From Paraburkholderia unamae (lineage in GTDB: Bacteria; Pseudomonadota; Gammaproteobacteria; Burkholderiales; Burkholderiaceae), in assembly GCF_003268775.1 (NCBI RefSeq), contig NZ_QLSU01000004.1, positions 248,001 to 312,000 on the forward strand: a stretch of DNA of 64,000 nucleotides, read 5' to 3'. The position numbers were made by a program, and so were the translations under genes. Shown here piece after piece: positions 28,426-37,132 of this stretch. Position 1 is the stretch's first letter. The number at the start of each line of letters is the position of its first letter. The notes below the pieces were generated by a model. It did no database searches. It saw only the letters and a program-made list of their open reading frames with translations, and was not told the DNA's origin.

Positions 28426-31400
28426 ATGAACCGCCCGTCGGTACGCTTTCCTCTCCGCGCCACTGGCGCTGGCTCACTCTTGCGGTGGGTCAAGTGGGGA
28501 TTCGTCGTCGCGTTTCTGGCCGCCCTCATCATCGTCGCGCGCATTGTCCAGATCGAGATCGACACGTCGCGCCTCCAGGCGCGCTACCTCTCCGAACTCA
28601 CGCGCGACATCGGCTACACCGTCGAGAGCGGACCGAGCCACAGCATCCGTTTTCCCACCACGAACGGCCCGTATGACGTGCGGCTCGGTTACGCGCAATT
28701 GCCCGTATTCGAGAGCCGGCTTGCCCAACGCGGTTTCACGATCGCCGCCCAGGCGCGCGATTCGGATCGCATGATCGCCGTGGCCGACCAGGGGCTTTTC
28801 CTGCCTTACGAAGAAAAGGATCAGGCCGGCATCGTGCTGCGCGATTCGACCGGCGCGATGCTGTTCCATACGCGCTATCCGCAGCGCGCCTACGAGAATT
28901 TCGACGCCGTGCCGGCGGTCGTGCGCAATTCGCTGCTTTTCATCGAAGACAAATACCTGCTCGCCGAAGACCAGCCGAACCGCAACCCCGCCATCGACTG
29001 GGGCCGCTTTAGCCGCGCGCTCGTCGACCAGGGCGTGCGCATCGTCGACCGCCATCAGCAGACGCCGGGCGGCAGCACACTCGCCACGCAAATCGAGAAG
29101 TTCCGCCACTCCGCGGGCGGGCGCACCGCCACGCCGCCGGAGAAGCTGCGCCAGATCGCGTCGGCCTCGGTGCGCGCCTATCTGGACGGCCCGCAGACCA
29201 TGCCCGCGCGCCAGCAGATTCTCGTGCACTACCTGAACTCGGTGCCGCTTTCGGCCAAGCCGGGTGTGGGCGAAGTCAACGGTCTCGGTGACGGGCTCGC
29301 CGCCTGGTACGGGCGCGACTTCCGCGAAGTCAACCGCATCCTGCGCGCGCCGATTTCGGAGGGCACGCTCGACGAGCAGGCGCTCGCATTCCGCCAGGTG
29401 CTCTCGCTGCTGATCGCGCAGCGCGCGCCTTCGTACTTCCTGCAAAAGAACAACGAGGCGCTGGCGAAGCTCACCGACAGCTACGTGCGCCTGCTCGGCG
29501 CGGGCGGCGTGATTCCTCCCGCGCTGCGCGACGCCGCGCTCTCCGCGCAACTCACGCTCGACCGCTCGAAGCCGCAACCGCGTGCGCCGGTTTCGTATGT
29601 TGAGCGCAAGGCGGTGCTGACGTTGCGCACGCAACTCATGCAGGCGCTCGGTCTGAAGACGCTCTACGACCTCGATCGTCTCGATCTCTCCGCCACGGCG
29701 ACGCTGAACGACAGCGTGCAGCAGGCCGTGAGCGACCGTCTTGCCGACGCCGCGACGAAGGACGGCGCGCGCCAGGCGGGCCTCGTGGGCTTCGAAATGC
29801 TGCGCCCCGCCGACGACCCGTCGAAGATCGCCTACAGCTTCACGCTGTTCGAGCGCAGCGACGGCGAGAACCTCGTGCGCGTGCAGACGGATAGCGTGAA
29901 CGAGCCGTTCGACATCAACTCGGGCGCGCGGCTGAACCTCGGCTCGACGGCCAAGCTGCGCACGCTCGTGACGTATCTCCAGATCGTGACCGCGCTGCAC
30001 GACAAGTACGCCGACGAGGACGCGAAGACGCTGCGCGCCGCGCTGCCGCAGGTCGATCCGAGCGATGCGCTCACGCGCTGGGCGATCGACTATCTCTCGA
30101 AGACATCGGACCGCTCGCTGCCCTCGATGCTCGAAGCGGCCGTGGAGCGCAAGTATTCGGCCAGCCCTGGCGAGACCTTCTATACGGGCGGCGGCGCGCA
30201 GAGCTTCAACAATTTCGAGTCGAGCGACAACGCGCAGATCCTCACCGTGCACCGCGCGTTCCAGCACTCGGTGAACCTCGTGTTCGTGCGGCTCATGCGC
30301 GATATCGTGCACTACGAAATGATCCAGACTTCGGGCCCGCCCGCGCAGTGGCTCGACGACCCCGCCGTGCGCAGCCGCTTCCTCACGCAGTTCGCCGACG
30401 GAGAAAGCCAGGTCTACATGAAGCGCTTCTATACGCGCTACGCAGGCAAGAGCAACGACGACGCGCTGGCGACCCTGTTGCAGCACACGCGCAAGGGTCC
30501 GGCGCGCATCGCCACCGTGTTGCGCAGTGTGAACCCTGGCGGCACGCAGCCGTGGTTCAACGCACAGATGCGCGCGCAACTGAAGAACACGAAATTCCAG
30601 TGGCTCGACGACGAAGACCTCGCGCACTATTACGACAAGTACGCGATCGACAAATTCGACCTCAATGATCGCGGCTATATCGCGGGCATTCATCCGCTCG
30701 AACTGTGGCTCCTGAATTATTTGCGCGCGCACCCGGATGCGACGCTCGCACAAGTTCAGCAGGAGAGCCACGATACGCGCCTTTACACCTACAAGTGGCT
30801 GTTCAAGACGAAGTACCACGCCACGCAGAACCGGCGCATTCGCCACATGATCGAGTTGCGCGCGTACGACGCAATCGGCAAGTCATGGCGCGCGCTCGGC
30901 TATCCGTTCGACAGCATCACGCCTTCGTATGGCGCGGCGATCGGCGCATCGGGCGACCGGCCGGCGGCGTTGGCGCAGCTCATCGGCCTGATCTCCAGCA
31001 ACGGCGAAAAGCTGCCGACGCATAGTTTCGACTCGCTCGAATTCGCGCGCGGCACGCCGTACGAAACCCGCTTCGTGCACGCGGCCACGCCGCCGCAGCC
31101 GCTGGTCTCGCCGGAGATTTCACAGGTGGTGCGCGAGTTGCTGACATCCGTGGTGGAGGGCGGCACGGCCAAGCGGCTCGCTGAAGGCTTGACGCTGCCC
31201 GACGGCAAGACGCTGCCCGTGTACGGCAAGACCGGCACCGGCGACCAGCGCTTCAATGTGTATGCGCCGGGCGCGCGGCTCATCGAGTCGCGCAAGGTGA
31301 ACCGCAGCGCGACCTTCGTGTTCGTGATCGGCGACCGCTTCTACGGCACGCTCACGGCCTGGGTGCATGAGCCGTATGCGGCGCGCTACACGTTCACGAG

Positions 31401-31596
31401 CGCGTTGTCGGTGCAGTTGCTCAAATCGCTCGCGCCGGTGTTGCAGCCGTTGCTCGAAACGAAGTCGAAACCCGACGGCGGCGGCAAGCTCGATGCCGTG
31501 CATGCCGCCCAGCAGATGACGCTCATCGATACGCAAACGGGGGAAATGCGCCGCGTGGTGTGGAACGGCAAGACGCTCGACTTACCCGCGAAATAA
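28426..31596 (+). CDS. Divergent class A penicillin-binding protein (GT51 + transpeptidase)
   Basis: A 1056-residue inner-membrane protein with one N-terminal helix (about 22-42), a glycosyltransferase-51-like domain (about 165-330) and a penicillin-binding transpeptidase domain. The transpeptidase has Ser507 in STAK, a later SVN, and KTGT around Lys935, so it looks intact. The GT51 motifs depart from the norm: the first Glu-Asp motif reads IEDKYLL without the usual Phe and His, the GGST motif reads GGSTLATQIEKF, and the R-K-x-x-E motif reads KLRQ. The protein is also longer than usual, with an insert of about 130 residues between SVN and KTG. It may be a specialised peptidoglycan synthase. 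A hairpin terminator follows. Confidence 0.87.
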   Translation: MNRPSVRFPLRATGAGSLLRWVKWGFVVAFLAALIIVARIVQIEIDTSRLQARYLSELTRDIGYTVESGPSHSIRFPTTNGPYDVRLGYAQLPVFESRLAQRGFTIAAQARDSDRMIAVADQGLFLPYEEKDQAGIVLRDSTGAMLFHTRYPQRAYENFDAVPAVVRNSLLFIEDKYLLAEDQPNRNPAIDWGRFSRALVDQGVRIVDRHQQTPGGSTLATQIEKFRHSAGGRTATPPEKLRQIASASVRAYLDGPQTMPARQQILVHYLNSVPLSAKPGVGEVNGLGDGLAAWYGRDFREVNRILRAPISEGTLDEQALAFRQVLSLLIAQRAPSYFLQKNNEALAKLTDSYVRLLGAGGVIPPALRDAALSAQLTLDRSKPQPRAPVSYVERKAVLTLRTQLMQALGLKTLYDLDRLDLSATATLNDSVQQAVSDRLADAATKDGARQAGLVGFEMLRPADDPSKIAYSFTLFERSDGENLVRVQTDSVNEPFDINSGARLNLGSTAKLRTLVTYLQIVTALHDKYADEDAKTLRAALPQVDPSDALTRWAIDYLSKTSDRSLPSMLEAAVERKYSASPGETFYTGGGAQSFNNFESSDNAQILTVHRAFQHSVNLVFVRLMRDIVHYEMIQTSGPPAQWLDDPAVRSRFLTQFADGESQVYMKRFYTRYAGKSNDDALATLLQHTRKGPARIATVLRSVNPGGTQPWFNAQMRAQLKNTKFQWLDDEDLAHYYDKYAIDKFDLNDRGYIAGIHPLELWLLNYLRAHPDATLAQVQQESHDTRLYTYKWLFKTKYHATQNRRIRHMIELRAYDAIGKSWRALGYPFDSITPSYGAAIGASGDRPAALAQLIGLISSNGEKLPTHSFDSLEFARGTPYETRFVHAATPPQPLVSPEISQVVRELLTSVVEGGTAKRLAEGLTLPDGKTLPVYGKTGTGDQRFNVYAPGARLIESRKVNRSATFVFVIGDRFYGTLTAWVHEPYAARYTFTSALSVQLLKSLAPVLQPLLETKSKPDGGGKLDAVHAAQQMTLIDTQTGEMRRVVWNGKTLDLPAK

Positions 31597-31664
31597 TATT
31601 CGGAATGCAAAGTAAAACGCGCGCTCGCGGCAAGCGTGGCGCGCGTGAGTTTGCCCGCTGCACG

Positions 31665-31707
31665 AAACGCGAGGCCGGCGCATGCGCGCTTGCCTCGCGT
31701 TTTCCTT
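31665..31707. terminator. Terminator between convergent genes
   Basis: An 11-bp stem (AAACGCGAGGC at 31665-31675, complement at 31692-31702) is followed by TCCTTT on the plus strand. The 16-base loop contains the nested palindrome GCGCATGCGC. It separates the penicillin-binding protein gene from the glycine-zipper lipoprotein gene and could work from both sides. Confidence 0.65.
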
Positions 31708-31714
31708 TACAGCG

Positions 31715-32242
31715 TCAATACCCGCTCGGCGGCGGCGGGGGCGACCCTGGTGGGGGCGGCGGCAAAAAGCGCTGCTGCGGCGCGCTCTGGAATTGCTGGG
31801 GTTGCGTCATCACCATGTTGCCGGGCGCGGGAATGCGGTTGCCCGATGCATACATGCATTGCAGATAAGCGTAGTCGTAACGGCGTTGCACGTCCCACGA
31901 CGACCCCTGTGCATTGCCCATGCCGACCGCGCTGCCCGCGAGCAGGCCCGCGCCCGCGCCGATGGCCGCGCCCTGGCCGCCGCCGAATGCCGCGCCCGCG
32001 GCGGCGCCAAGCGCCGTGCCGACCACGGCGCTGCCTACGCCGGAGGCCGTGGCCGCCTGGTTGGTGGAGACGCCGCCCACTTGCTGGAAGGCGAACTGGC
32101 GGCAGTTGAAGTCGTCGGCGCGGAACTGGTCGAAGGTCTTGCCCGTGCCCGGCAGCGCCATCACGCTCGGCCCGGTGGGGACCACGGCGCACGCGCTCAG
32201 CAGCCCTGCCGCGGCGAGTAGCGTGAGATAGGTGTATTTCAT
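31715..32242 (-). CDS. Glycine-zipper outer-membrane lipoprotein
   Basis: A 175-residue lipoprotein (signal with lipobox LSAC, Cys18). Residues about 65-110 form a glycine-zipper membrane hairpin (VGSAVVGTALGAAAGAAFGG then AAIGAGAGLLAGSAVG), as in SlyB/Rick_17kDa-type proteins. The C-terminus is a proline-rich tail (PPPPPGSPPPPPSGY). Two cysteines (FNCRQF and LQCMYA) may form a disulfide. Such proteins stabilise the outer membrane, but the exact role is unknown. It is followed upstream by a secreted protein on the same strand. Confidence 0.83.
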   Translation of the reverse strand: MKYTYLTLLAAAGLLSACAVVPTGPSVMALPGTGKTFDQFRADDFNCRQFAFQQVGGVSTNQAATASGVGSAVVGTALGAAAGAAFGGGQGAAIGAGAGLLAGSAVGMGNAQGSSWDVQRRYDYAYLQCMYASGNRIPAPGNMVMTQPQQFQSAPQQRFLPPPPPGSPPPPPSGY

Positions 32243-32267
32243 GTGCGGCTCGATATCGTCAAGGTGT

Positions 32268-32651
32268 TCAGTTCGAGGGCGCCGGCTGGGCGGGAACCGC
32301 GCGCCAGCCCGACGTGCATTGCTTCACATATGGATAGTAGGTTTTCGTGGCGTCGCAGTAGAACCAGGTGTCGCTGTTTTCCTGCTGGTTGTCCGCCATA
32401 TCGGGGCCTTGCGGGTCCATTGCGGGCACGCCGCCTTGCGGGTCTCCCTGCTCGATATAGTCGGGCGCCTGCGGCGCGGGCGGCGCGACGATGACGGGCG
32501 GCGGCCCGTAGTAGTAGGGCGCGGGCGCAACCGGGTAGTAGTAGGGTACGCCGCCGCTGACGAACACGCCGACATGCGCCGCGTGCGCCGCGCCCGTCGC
32601 GCCGGCGAGCGCGGTCGCAACGGCGCCGAGTAACAGTTTGGACCTTCTCAC
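32268..32651 (-). CDS. Secreted Tyr/Pro-rich protein, function unknown
   Basis: A 127-residue protein starts at GTG 32651 with GGAG six bases upstream; a signal peptide covers about residues 1-25 (ending AAHAA). The mature N-terminus is rich in Tyr and Pro (YYYPVAPAPYYYGPPP). The C-terminal part, WFYCDATKTYYPYVKQCTSGW, has a Cys pair and is a motif I have seen in small secreted proteobacterial proteins. It lies 25 bases before the glycine-zipper gene and is probably in its operon, which fits an envelope role. Confidence 0.78.
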   Translation of the reverse strand: MRRSKLLLGAVATALAGATGAAHAAHVGVFVSGGVPYYYPVAPAPYYYGPPPVIVAPPAPQAPDYIEQGDPQGGVPAMDPQGPDMADNQQENSDTWFYCDATKTYYPYVKQCTSGWRAVPAQPAPSN

Positions 32652-33069
32652 ACAGGATCTCCGGAAACGGGCGGGCAGGGGCAACGGCGCAGGCCCGCCA
32701 ATTATGAAACGCTATGACATTGGCGTGATCAATGCAATTACGCGCGTTGCACCGATTTTTCGAGTTGTTACAGGTTTTGCCGTGATCGAGGCGCCAAAGG
32801 CCGCCCGCGTTGTGAACGGCGCGCAACGGCTCGCTTCGCGGTCCCTGTTTGCGCAAACGCGCGCCGCCTGCCTGTAACAATTGGATAGCGAAGTCCCCGC
32901 TGTCTGCTGACCTGGCTATGCGGGTCCGCACGACGCGTCATACCCAAACATATCAAAAAGCAATTTCGACTTTCTGCATGTAGGCCGTCCGTCAGCTTGA
33001 CATAGACTCTTGACGCTTGACGGTCAGAGCGCGACGTCGTGCGCTTCCATAAATAATAAGGACTACGAC
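32652..33069. promoter_or_regulatory. Divergent intergenic region with TTGTTACAGG inverted pair
   Basis: This 418-base region separates the secreted Tyr/Pro-rich gene from the DUF2844 gene. It contains TTGTTACAGG (32765-32774) and its exact complement CCTGTAACAA (32871-32880), 96 bases apart. Near 33000 there are two TTGACA/TTGACG-like boxes before the DUF2844 gene. No gene was recognised in it. The GTAACA core matches the repeats upstream of flhD. Confidence 0.45.
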
Positions 33070-33534
33070 ATGAAGAAAAATCTTACTTGTCTTATCGCGG
33101 GATCGCTGCTCGCGGCGTCGCCGGCCTGGGCGTCGCTAGGCGGTGCGCCGACCTACGCGGGCGTGCGCAGCGCGCCCGAGGCTCGTCTCATGGCTGCGGG
33201 CAAGACCGCGACCGCTCCCTACACCGTCAATACCACGACGCTCGCGAACGGCACGACGATCCGCGAATACCTCGACGCGAAGGGCGTTGTTTTCGCGGTG
33301 TCGTGGCGCGGCCCTCGCATCGGATCGCTCGAAACGCTGCTCGGCGGATATTTCCCGGCCTGGCAGAAAGGACTCGCCAGCGCACAGGCCGCACGCGGCG
33401 GCGGCTATGGACCCGTCGCGGTGCGTGAGGACGATCTCGTCGTCGAGTCGGGCGGTCATATGGGCGCGCTGACCGGCCGCGCGTGGCTACCGAAGGCGCT
33501 GCCGCAGGGCGTCACAGCCGACCAGATCCAGTAA
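33070..33534 (+). CDS. DUF2844-family secreted protein
   Basis: A 154-residue protein with a Sec signal peptide (residues 1-21, ending AWA-S). The mature part reads as a DUF2844 domain: SLGGAPTYAG at its start, NGTTIREYLDAKGVVFAVSWRGPR in the middle, and a C-terminal GHMGALTGRAWLPKALP. It is the first gene of a pair with the DUF3443 lipoprotein 16 bases later. I associate this pairing with Burkholderiales genomes, and the function of the domain is not known to me. AAGGAC is the likely ribosome-binding site. Confidence 0.85.
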   Translation: MKKNLTCLIAGSLLAASPAWASLGGAPTYAGVRSAPEARLMAAGKTATAPYTVNTTTLANGTTIREYLDAKGVVFAVSWRGPRIGSLETLLGGYFPAWQKGLASAQAARGGGYGPVAVREDDLVVESGGHMGALTGRAWLPKALPQGVTADQIQ

Positions 33535-33550
33535 TGCAACGGGGAACGCA

Positions 33551-35023
33551 ATGAAACGAATCGCAGTGATTTCGGCGCTCATGCTGAGCGTCGCGCTGGC
33601 CGCATGCGGCGGTGGCGGGGACAGCGGCGCACCGGCGACAACGGGTGCGGGCACAACCGGCGGCAAGAACGCAGCCGGGCAGGCCGATGGCAGCTCCGGG
33701 GCCGCGGCATCCGCGCCTTCGGGGGCCTCGGCAGCGGGTAACGGCAGCGGCGCTTCAGGATCGGATAACGCATCGGGCGCGGCATCGGCGGGTGGCGCAT
33801 CGGGAAGCACCGCATCGGGAAGTACGCCATCGGGCGGCTCCGGCACGGGCGATTCCGGCTCGGGCGCGCCCGACGCCGCCGCTTCCGGCACCGCCACCGA
33901 CCCTGGCGGCGCAACCGCCGATCCGGGCAACACGGTTCCCGTGCTGGTTTCCTCGGCAACGGGCGTGCGCAACTTCCCGCTCGTGAGCGTGACGATCTGC
34001 CAGCCGAACAGCAGCGCGCGCACCAACTGCGCCACGATCGACAACGTGTTGCTCGACACCGGGTCGTTCGGCCTGCGCCTCTTTGCGTCGACCATCCCGC
34101 CCGCGACCCTGGCCGCGCTTCCGGTGCAAACCGATGCCGCTGGCGGGAACCGCGTAGGCGTGTGTGCGGCGTTCGGCTCCGGTCATACGTGGGGCAGCCT
34201 GCGCAACGCCGACGTCAAGCTCTCGCAGGAAATCGCGGCCGCCGTGCCGATCCAGGTGATGAGCGACCCGGCCATTGTTTCCGCGACGCCGGACGCCTGC
34301 GTGTGGAACACGGCGCTGAGCTCGCCGGCCGTGCTGGGCGCGAACGGCATTCTCGGCATCGGCACGGCGCGCTACGACTGCGGCCCCGCATGCGCCGCTT
34401 CGCCGCTCGCGGGCTACTACTATGCCGATGCCAATCCGGCCAAACCCGTTGCGATACCGCTCGCCCGCCAGATCATCAATCCCGTCGCGCTGTTTCCGCT
34501 CGACAACAACGGCGTGATCGTCGAAATGCCCGCGGTCGCGTCGCGCGGCGCGAGTTCGGTAAGCGGCACGCTCACGTTCGGCGTCGATACCCAGGCGAAC
34601 AACGCACTGAGCGGCGTAGGCGCCACGGTGCTGGCGACGGACAGCTACGGCAATTTCGTCGCGAAGTACAGCGGCACGAGCCCGGTGCCGGGGTTCATCG
34701 ATTCGGGGTCGAACGTGATATTTTTTGACGACACCTCGATCATGCAGTTCAACGGATTCTTCGCGCCGCCGGGCGAATGGACGCGCAACGTCGTGCTGAA
34801 CGACGCCACGGGCGCAAGCGAAAGCGTGACGGTGAATATTGGCAACGCGATCGCGCTGCTTGCCTCGCCCAACTTCGCCTTCAACAACCTCACCGCCTAC
34901 ATGGCGCAGACGGTCGATCTCGGCTTCCCGTTCTTTCTGGGCCGCAAGGTCTACTACGGCATCGAGGGTTCGCGTTCGGCAGGCGGCGGGACCGGTCCCT
35001 ATGTGGCCTACATGACCCGCTAA
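33551..35023 (+). CDS. DUF3443 lipoprotein with pepsin-like aspartic protease layout
   Basis: A 490-residue lipoprotein (lipobox LAAC, Cys19) with a long Gly/Ser/Ala-rich linker (about 21-130) and a C-terminal DUF3443 domain. The domain contains DTGSFGLRL at Asp169 and IDSGSNVIFF at Asp384, each like one lobe of a pepsin-family active site. ANGILGIG at about 264-271 matches the pepsin DGILGL element at nearly the expected distance from the first Asp, and SGTLTFG precedes the second lobe as in pepsins. A cell-surface or periplasmic aspartic protease is the inference. Several Cys residues may form disulfides. It pairs with the DUF2844 gene and ends at a terminator. Confidence 0.85.
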   Translation: MKRIAVISALMLSVALAACGGGGDSGAPATTGAGTTGGKNAAGQADGSSGAAASAPSGASAAGNGSGASGSDNASGAASAGGASGSTASGSTPSGGSGTGDSGSGAPDAAASGTATDPGGATADPGNTVPVLVSSATGVRNFPLVSVTICQPNSSARTNCATIDNVLLDTGSFGLRLFASTIPPATLAALPVQTDAAGGNRVGVCAAFGSGHTWGSLRNADVKLSQEIAAAVPIQVMSDPAIVSATPDACVWNTALSSPAVLGANGILGIGTARYDCGPACAASPLAGYYYADANPAKPVAIPLARQIINPVALFPLDNNGVIVEMPAVASRGASSVSGTLTFGVDTQANNALSGVGATVLATDSYGNFVAKYSGTSPVPGFIDSGSNVIFFDDTSIMQFNGFFAPPGEWTRNVVLNDATGASESVTVNIGNAIALLASPNFAFNNLTAYMAQTVDLGFPFFLGRKVYYGIEGSRSAGGGTGPYVAYMTR

Positions 35024-35047
35024 CCGCACGGCTCATCCCCAGCACTG

Positions 35048-35074
35048 AAAGCGCACTGAAAAGTGCGCTTTTTT
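35048..35074 (+). terminator. Rho-independent terminator after the DUF2844/DUF3443 pair
   Basis: A 10-bp stem (AAAGCGCACT at 35048-35057, complement at 35062-35071) with a GAAA loop is followed by TTTC, giving a run of six T in all. Confidence 0.88.
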
Positions 35075-35260
35075 CTTTATGAAGGACTGGAAACATACCG
35101 CTTAATGAGTTTCGAATATTAATTATGCAAAATGATATTTATATTACGAATCGTTCATTGAATGAGAGGCTGCAATGCGGCGCCCGCATCCGTGGACAAA
35201 TCAACCATTCGTGCGCTTTTCCGGGGGCGAAGAAAACGTTTGCCCTGGAAGAACCCCTGG

Positions 35261-35287
35261 TCAAGTTGACTGTGGAAGCGCCGTTAT
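35261..35287 (+). promoter_or_regulatory. Sigma-28 (FliA) type promoter of the chemotaxis operon
   Basis: TCAAGTTG at 35261-35268 and GCCGTTAT at 35280-35287 are 11 bases apart, close to the flagellar sigma-28 consensus TAAAGTTT-N11-GCCGATAA with exact spacing. It lies 132 bases upstream of the chemoreceptor gene. The rest of the 35075-35419 gap is AT-rich at its left end (35085-35155) and shows no gene. Confidence 0.7.
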
Positions 35288-35419
35288 AGCACCGGTAAGA
35301 GAGGGCACGTTCGCGTGTGAGAAGCACACAAAATAATCTGAGAGAAACCGACCGCACAGTGCGGGAGGCTCGCCGGAATCCGAAGCGATTCGAAAGCAAA
35401 ACCAAAGCGAGGGAAGACC

Positions 35420-37117
35420 ATGGAACAATCGACGCCGGACCGGCAGCTCGAATTTCTCGAATTGAGCGCGGTCAATGCCGCTTTGCATCGCGTGCAGGCC
35501 GTAATCGAATTCGATCTTCAAGGCAACATTCTCCACGCCAACGACAATTTTCTCGCCACGCTCGGCTATACGCTCGAGGAAGTGCGCGGCAAGCATCACC
35601 GCATTTTTTGTGATCCTGACTATGCTCGAACCGAGGCCTACCGCCAGTTCTGGGAACGCCTGGGCCGCGGCGAGTACGATCGCGGCGAGTACCGGCGTTT
35701 TGGGCGCGGCGGCCGGGAAATCTGGATCAACGCCTCGTACAACCCGGTGATCGGCGACGACGGGCGGCCTTACAAGGTCATCAAGTTCGCCACGGACATC
35801 ACCGCGGTCAAGCAGCAGCATGCCGAATACGAGGGGCGCTTGCGCGCCATCGACAAGGCACAGGCCGTAATCGAGTTCGACACGGGCGGCATCGTGCTCC
35901 ATGCGAACCAGAATTTCCTCGACACGCTCGGCTACCGCCTGGAGGAAATTCTCGGCAAGCATCACCGCTTGTTCTGCGAAGAGGCGTACGCGGGCAGCCC
36001 CGATTATCGCGAGTTCTGGGCCAAGCTCAATCGCGGCGAATTCGACTCGGGGCGCTACAAGCGCATTGCCAAGGGCGGGCGCGTGGTGTGGATCCAGGCG
36101 ACCTACAACCCGATCTTCGACGTGAACGGCCGCCTCTACAAGGTCATCAAGTTCGCCAACGACGTGAGCGCCCAGGTCGAACTGGAAGAGAGCGTGAAGC
36201 TGCGCGCGCAGGACGATCAGCGCAAGGTCGAGAAACTGCTCGCGGTCGTGAGCCGCGCGGCGGCCGGCGACCTGACGGGCGCGGTCGAGGTGAGCGGCGA
36301 GCAGCCGATCGACCAGCTTGCCGCCGGGATCAAGGGGATGATGACCGATCTTGCGGGCGTGATCGGCAAGGTGGTCGAATCGGCCGGCACGTTCAAGGGC
36401 TCGTCGCAGGATATCGCGGCGCGCGCGGACACCGTGGCGAGCGGCGCGCAGTTGCTCGGCGCGACCGTGGAGGAAATGAACGCGTCGATCGAGGAGCTGA
36501 CCGCGTCGATCAATTCGATTGCCGACAATTCGCGCGGCGCCGATCAGCTTGCCAAGGACACCCAGCAGGAAGCCGAACGCGGCGCGAAAGCCGTGACCCG
36601 TTCGATCGAGGCGATGGAGCTCATCAACCGCTCGTCGGAGGACATTGCCGAGATCATCAAGGTGATCGGCGAGATCGCGAGCCAGACCAATCTGCTCGCG
36701 TTCAACGCCGCGATCGAGGCGGCGCGCGCGGGCGAGCACGGCTTGGGCTTCTCCGTGGTCGCCGACGAGGTGCGCAAGCTGGCGGAACGTTCCTCGCAGG
36801 CCACCAAGGAAATCTCGAAGCTCATCAACGAGTCGGTCAAGCGCGTGGCGCAGGGCAGCGAGATTTCGAAGCAGGCGGGCGAGGCGTTCGAGAAGATCGT
36901 GGCCGGCGTGAGCCGCACGACGCAAGCCATTTCGGAAATCTCCTGCGGCGCCGACGAGCAACTCATCGCCGCGCGTGAAGTGAGCGCCGCGATCCAGCAG
37001 GTGGCGGAGGAAACCGAGAAGTCGGCGGGCGCGTGCGACACGATCGCGCGCGCGGCGGCCTCGCTCAGGGGCGGCGCGGAAGGGCTCGACACTACGGTGG
37101 CGCGCTTCGTGGTGTGA
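35420..37117 (+). CDS. Soluble double-PAS methyl-accepting chemotaxis protein
   Basis: A 565-residue cytoplasmic chemoreceptor with two PAS domains of the Aer/BdlA type (about 25-130 and 147-252) and a C-terminal MCP signalling domain (about 290-560). The PAS repeats are close copies: each has VIEFD, then LHAN(D/Q)NFL, then GKHHR(I/L)FC. The receptor tip reads [22 protein letters not shown] near residue 418. There are no membrane helices or HAMP domain, so it should sense an intracellular cue, and the PAS pair may hold heme or flavin. The C-terminus has no NWETF-type CheR tether. It heads an operon with cheR, cheD and a triple-CheW gene. Confidence 0.93.
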   Translation: MEQSTPDRQLEFLELSAVNAALHRVQAVIEFDLQGNILHANDNFLATLGYTLEEVRGKHHRIFCDPDYARTEAYRQFWERLGRGEYDRGEYRRFGRGGREIWINASYNPVIGDDGRPYKVIKFATDITAVKQQHAEYEGRLRAIDKAQAVIEFDTGGIVLHANQNFLDTLGYRLEEILGKHHRLFCEEAYAGSPDYREFWAKLNRGEFDSGRYKRIAKGGRVVWIQATYNPIFDVNGRLYKVIKFANDVSAQVELEESVKLRAQDDQRKVEKLLAVVSRAAAGDLTGAVEVSGEQPIDQLAAGIKGMMTDLAGVIGKVVESAGTFKGSSQDIAARADTVASGAQLLGATVEEMNASIEELTASINSIADNSRGADQLAKDTQQEAERGAKAVTRSIEAMELINRSSEDIAEIIKVIGEIASQTNLLAFNAAIEAARAGEHGLGFSVVADEVRKLAERSSQATKEISKLINESVKRVAQGSEISKQAGEAFEKIVAGVSRTTQAISEISCGADEQLIAAREVSAAIQQVAEETEKSAGACDTIARAAASLRGGAEGLDTTVARFVV

Positions 37118-37132
37118 AGCCCGGAGGTGGCA

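Noticed and set aside
35100..35160. CRISPR or mobile-element edge in the AT-rich stretch before the chemoreceptor gene
   Set aside because: No direct repeats, no terminal inverted repeats and no transposase remnant are present.
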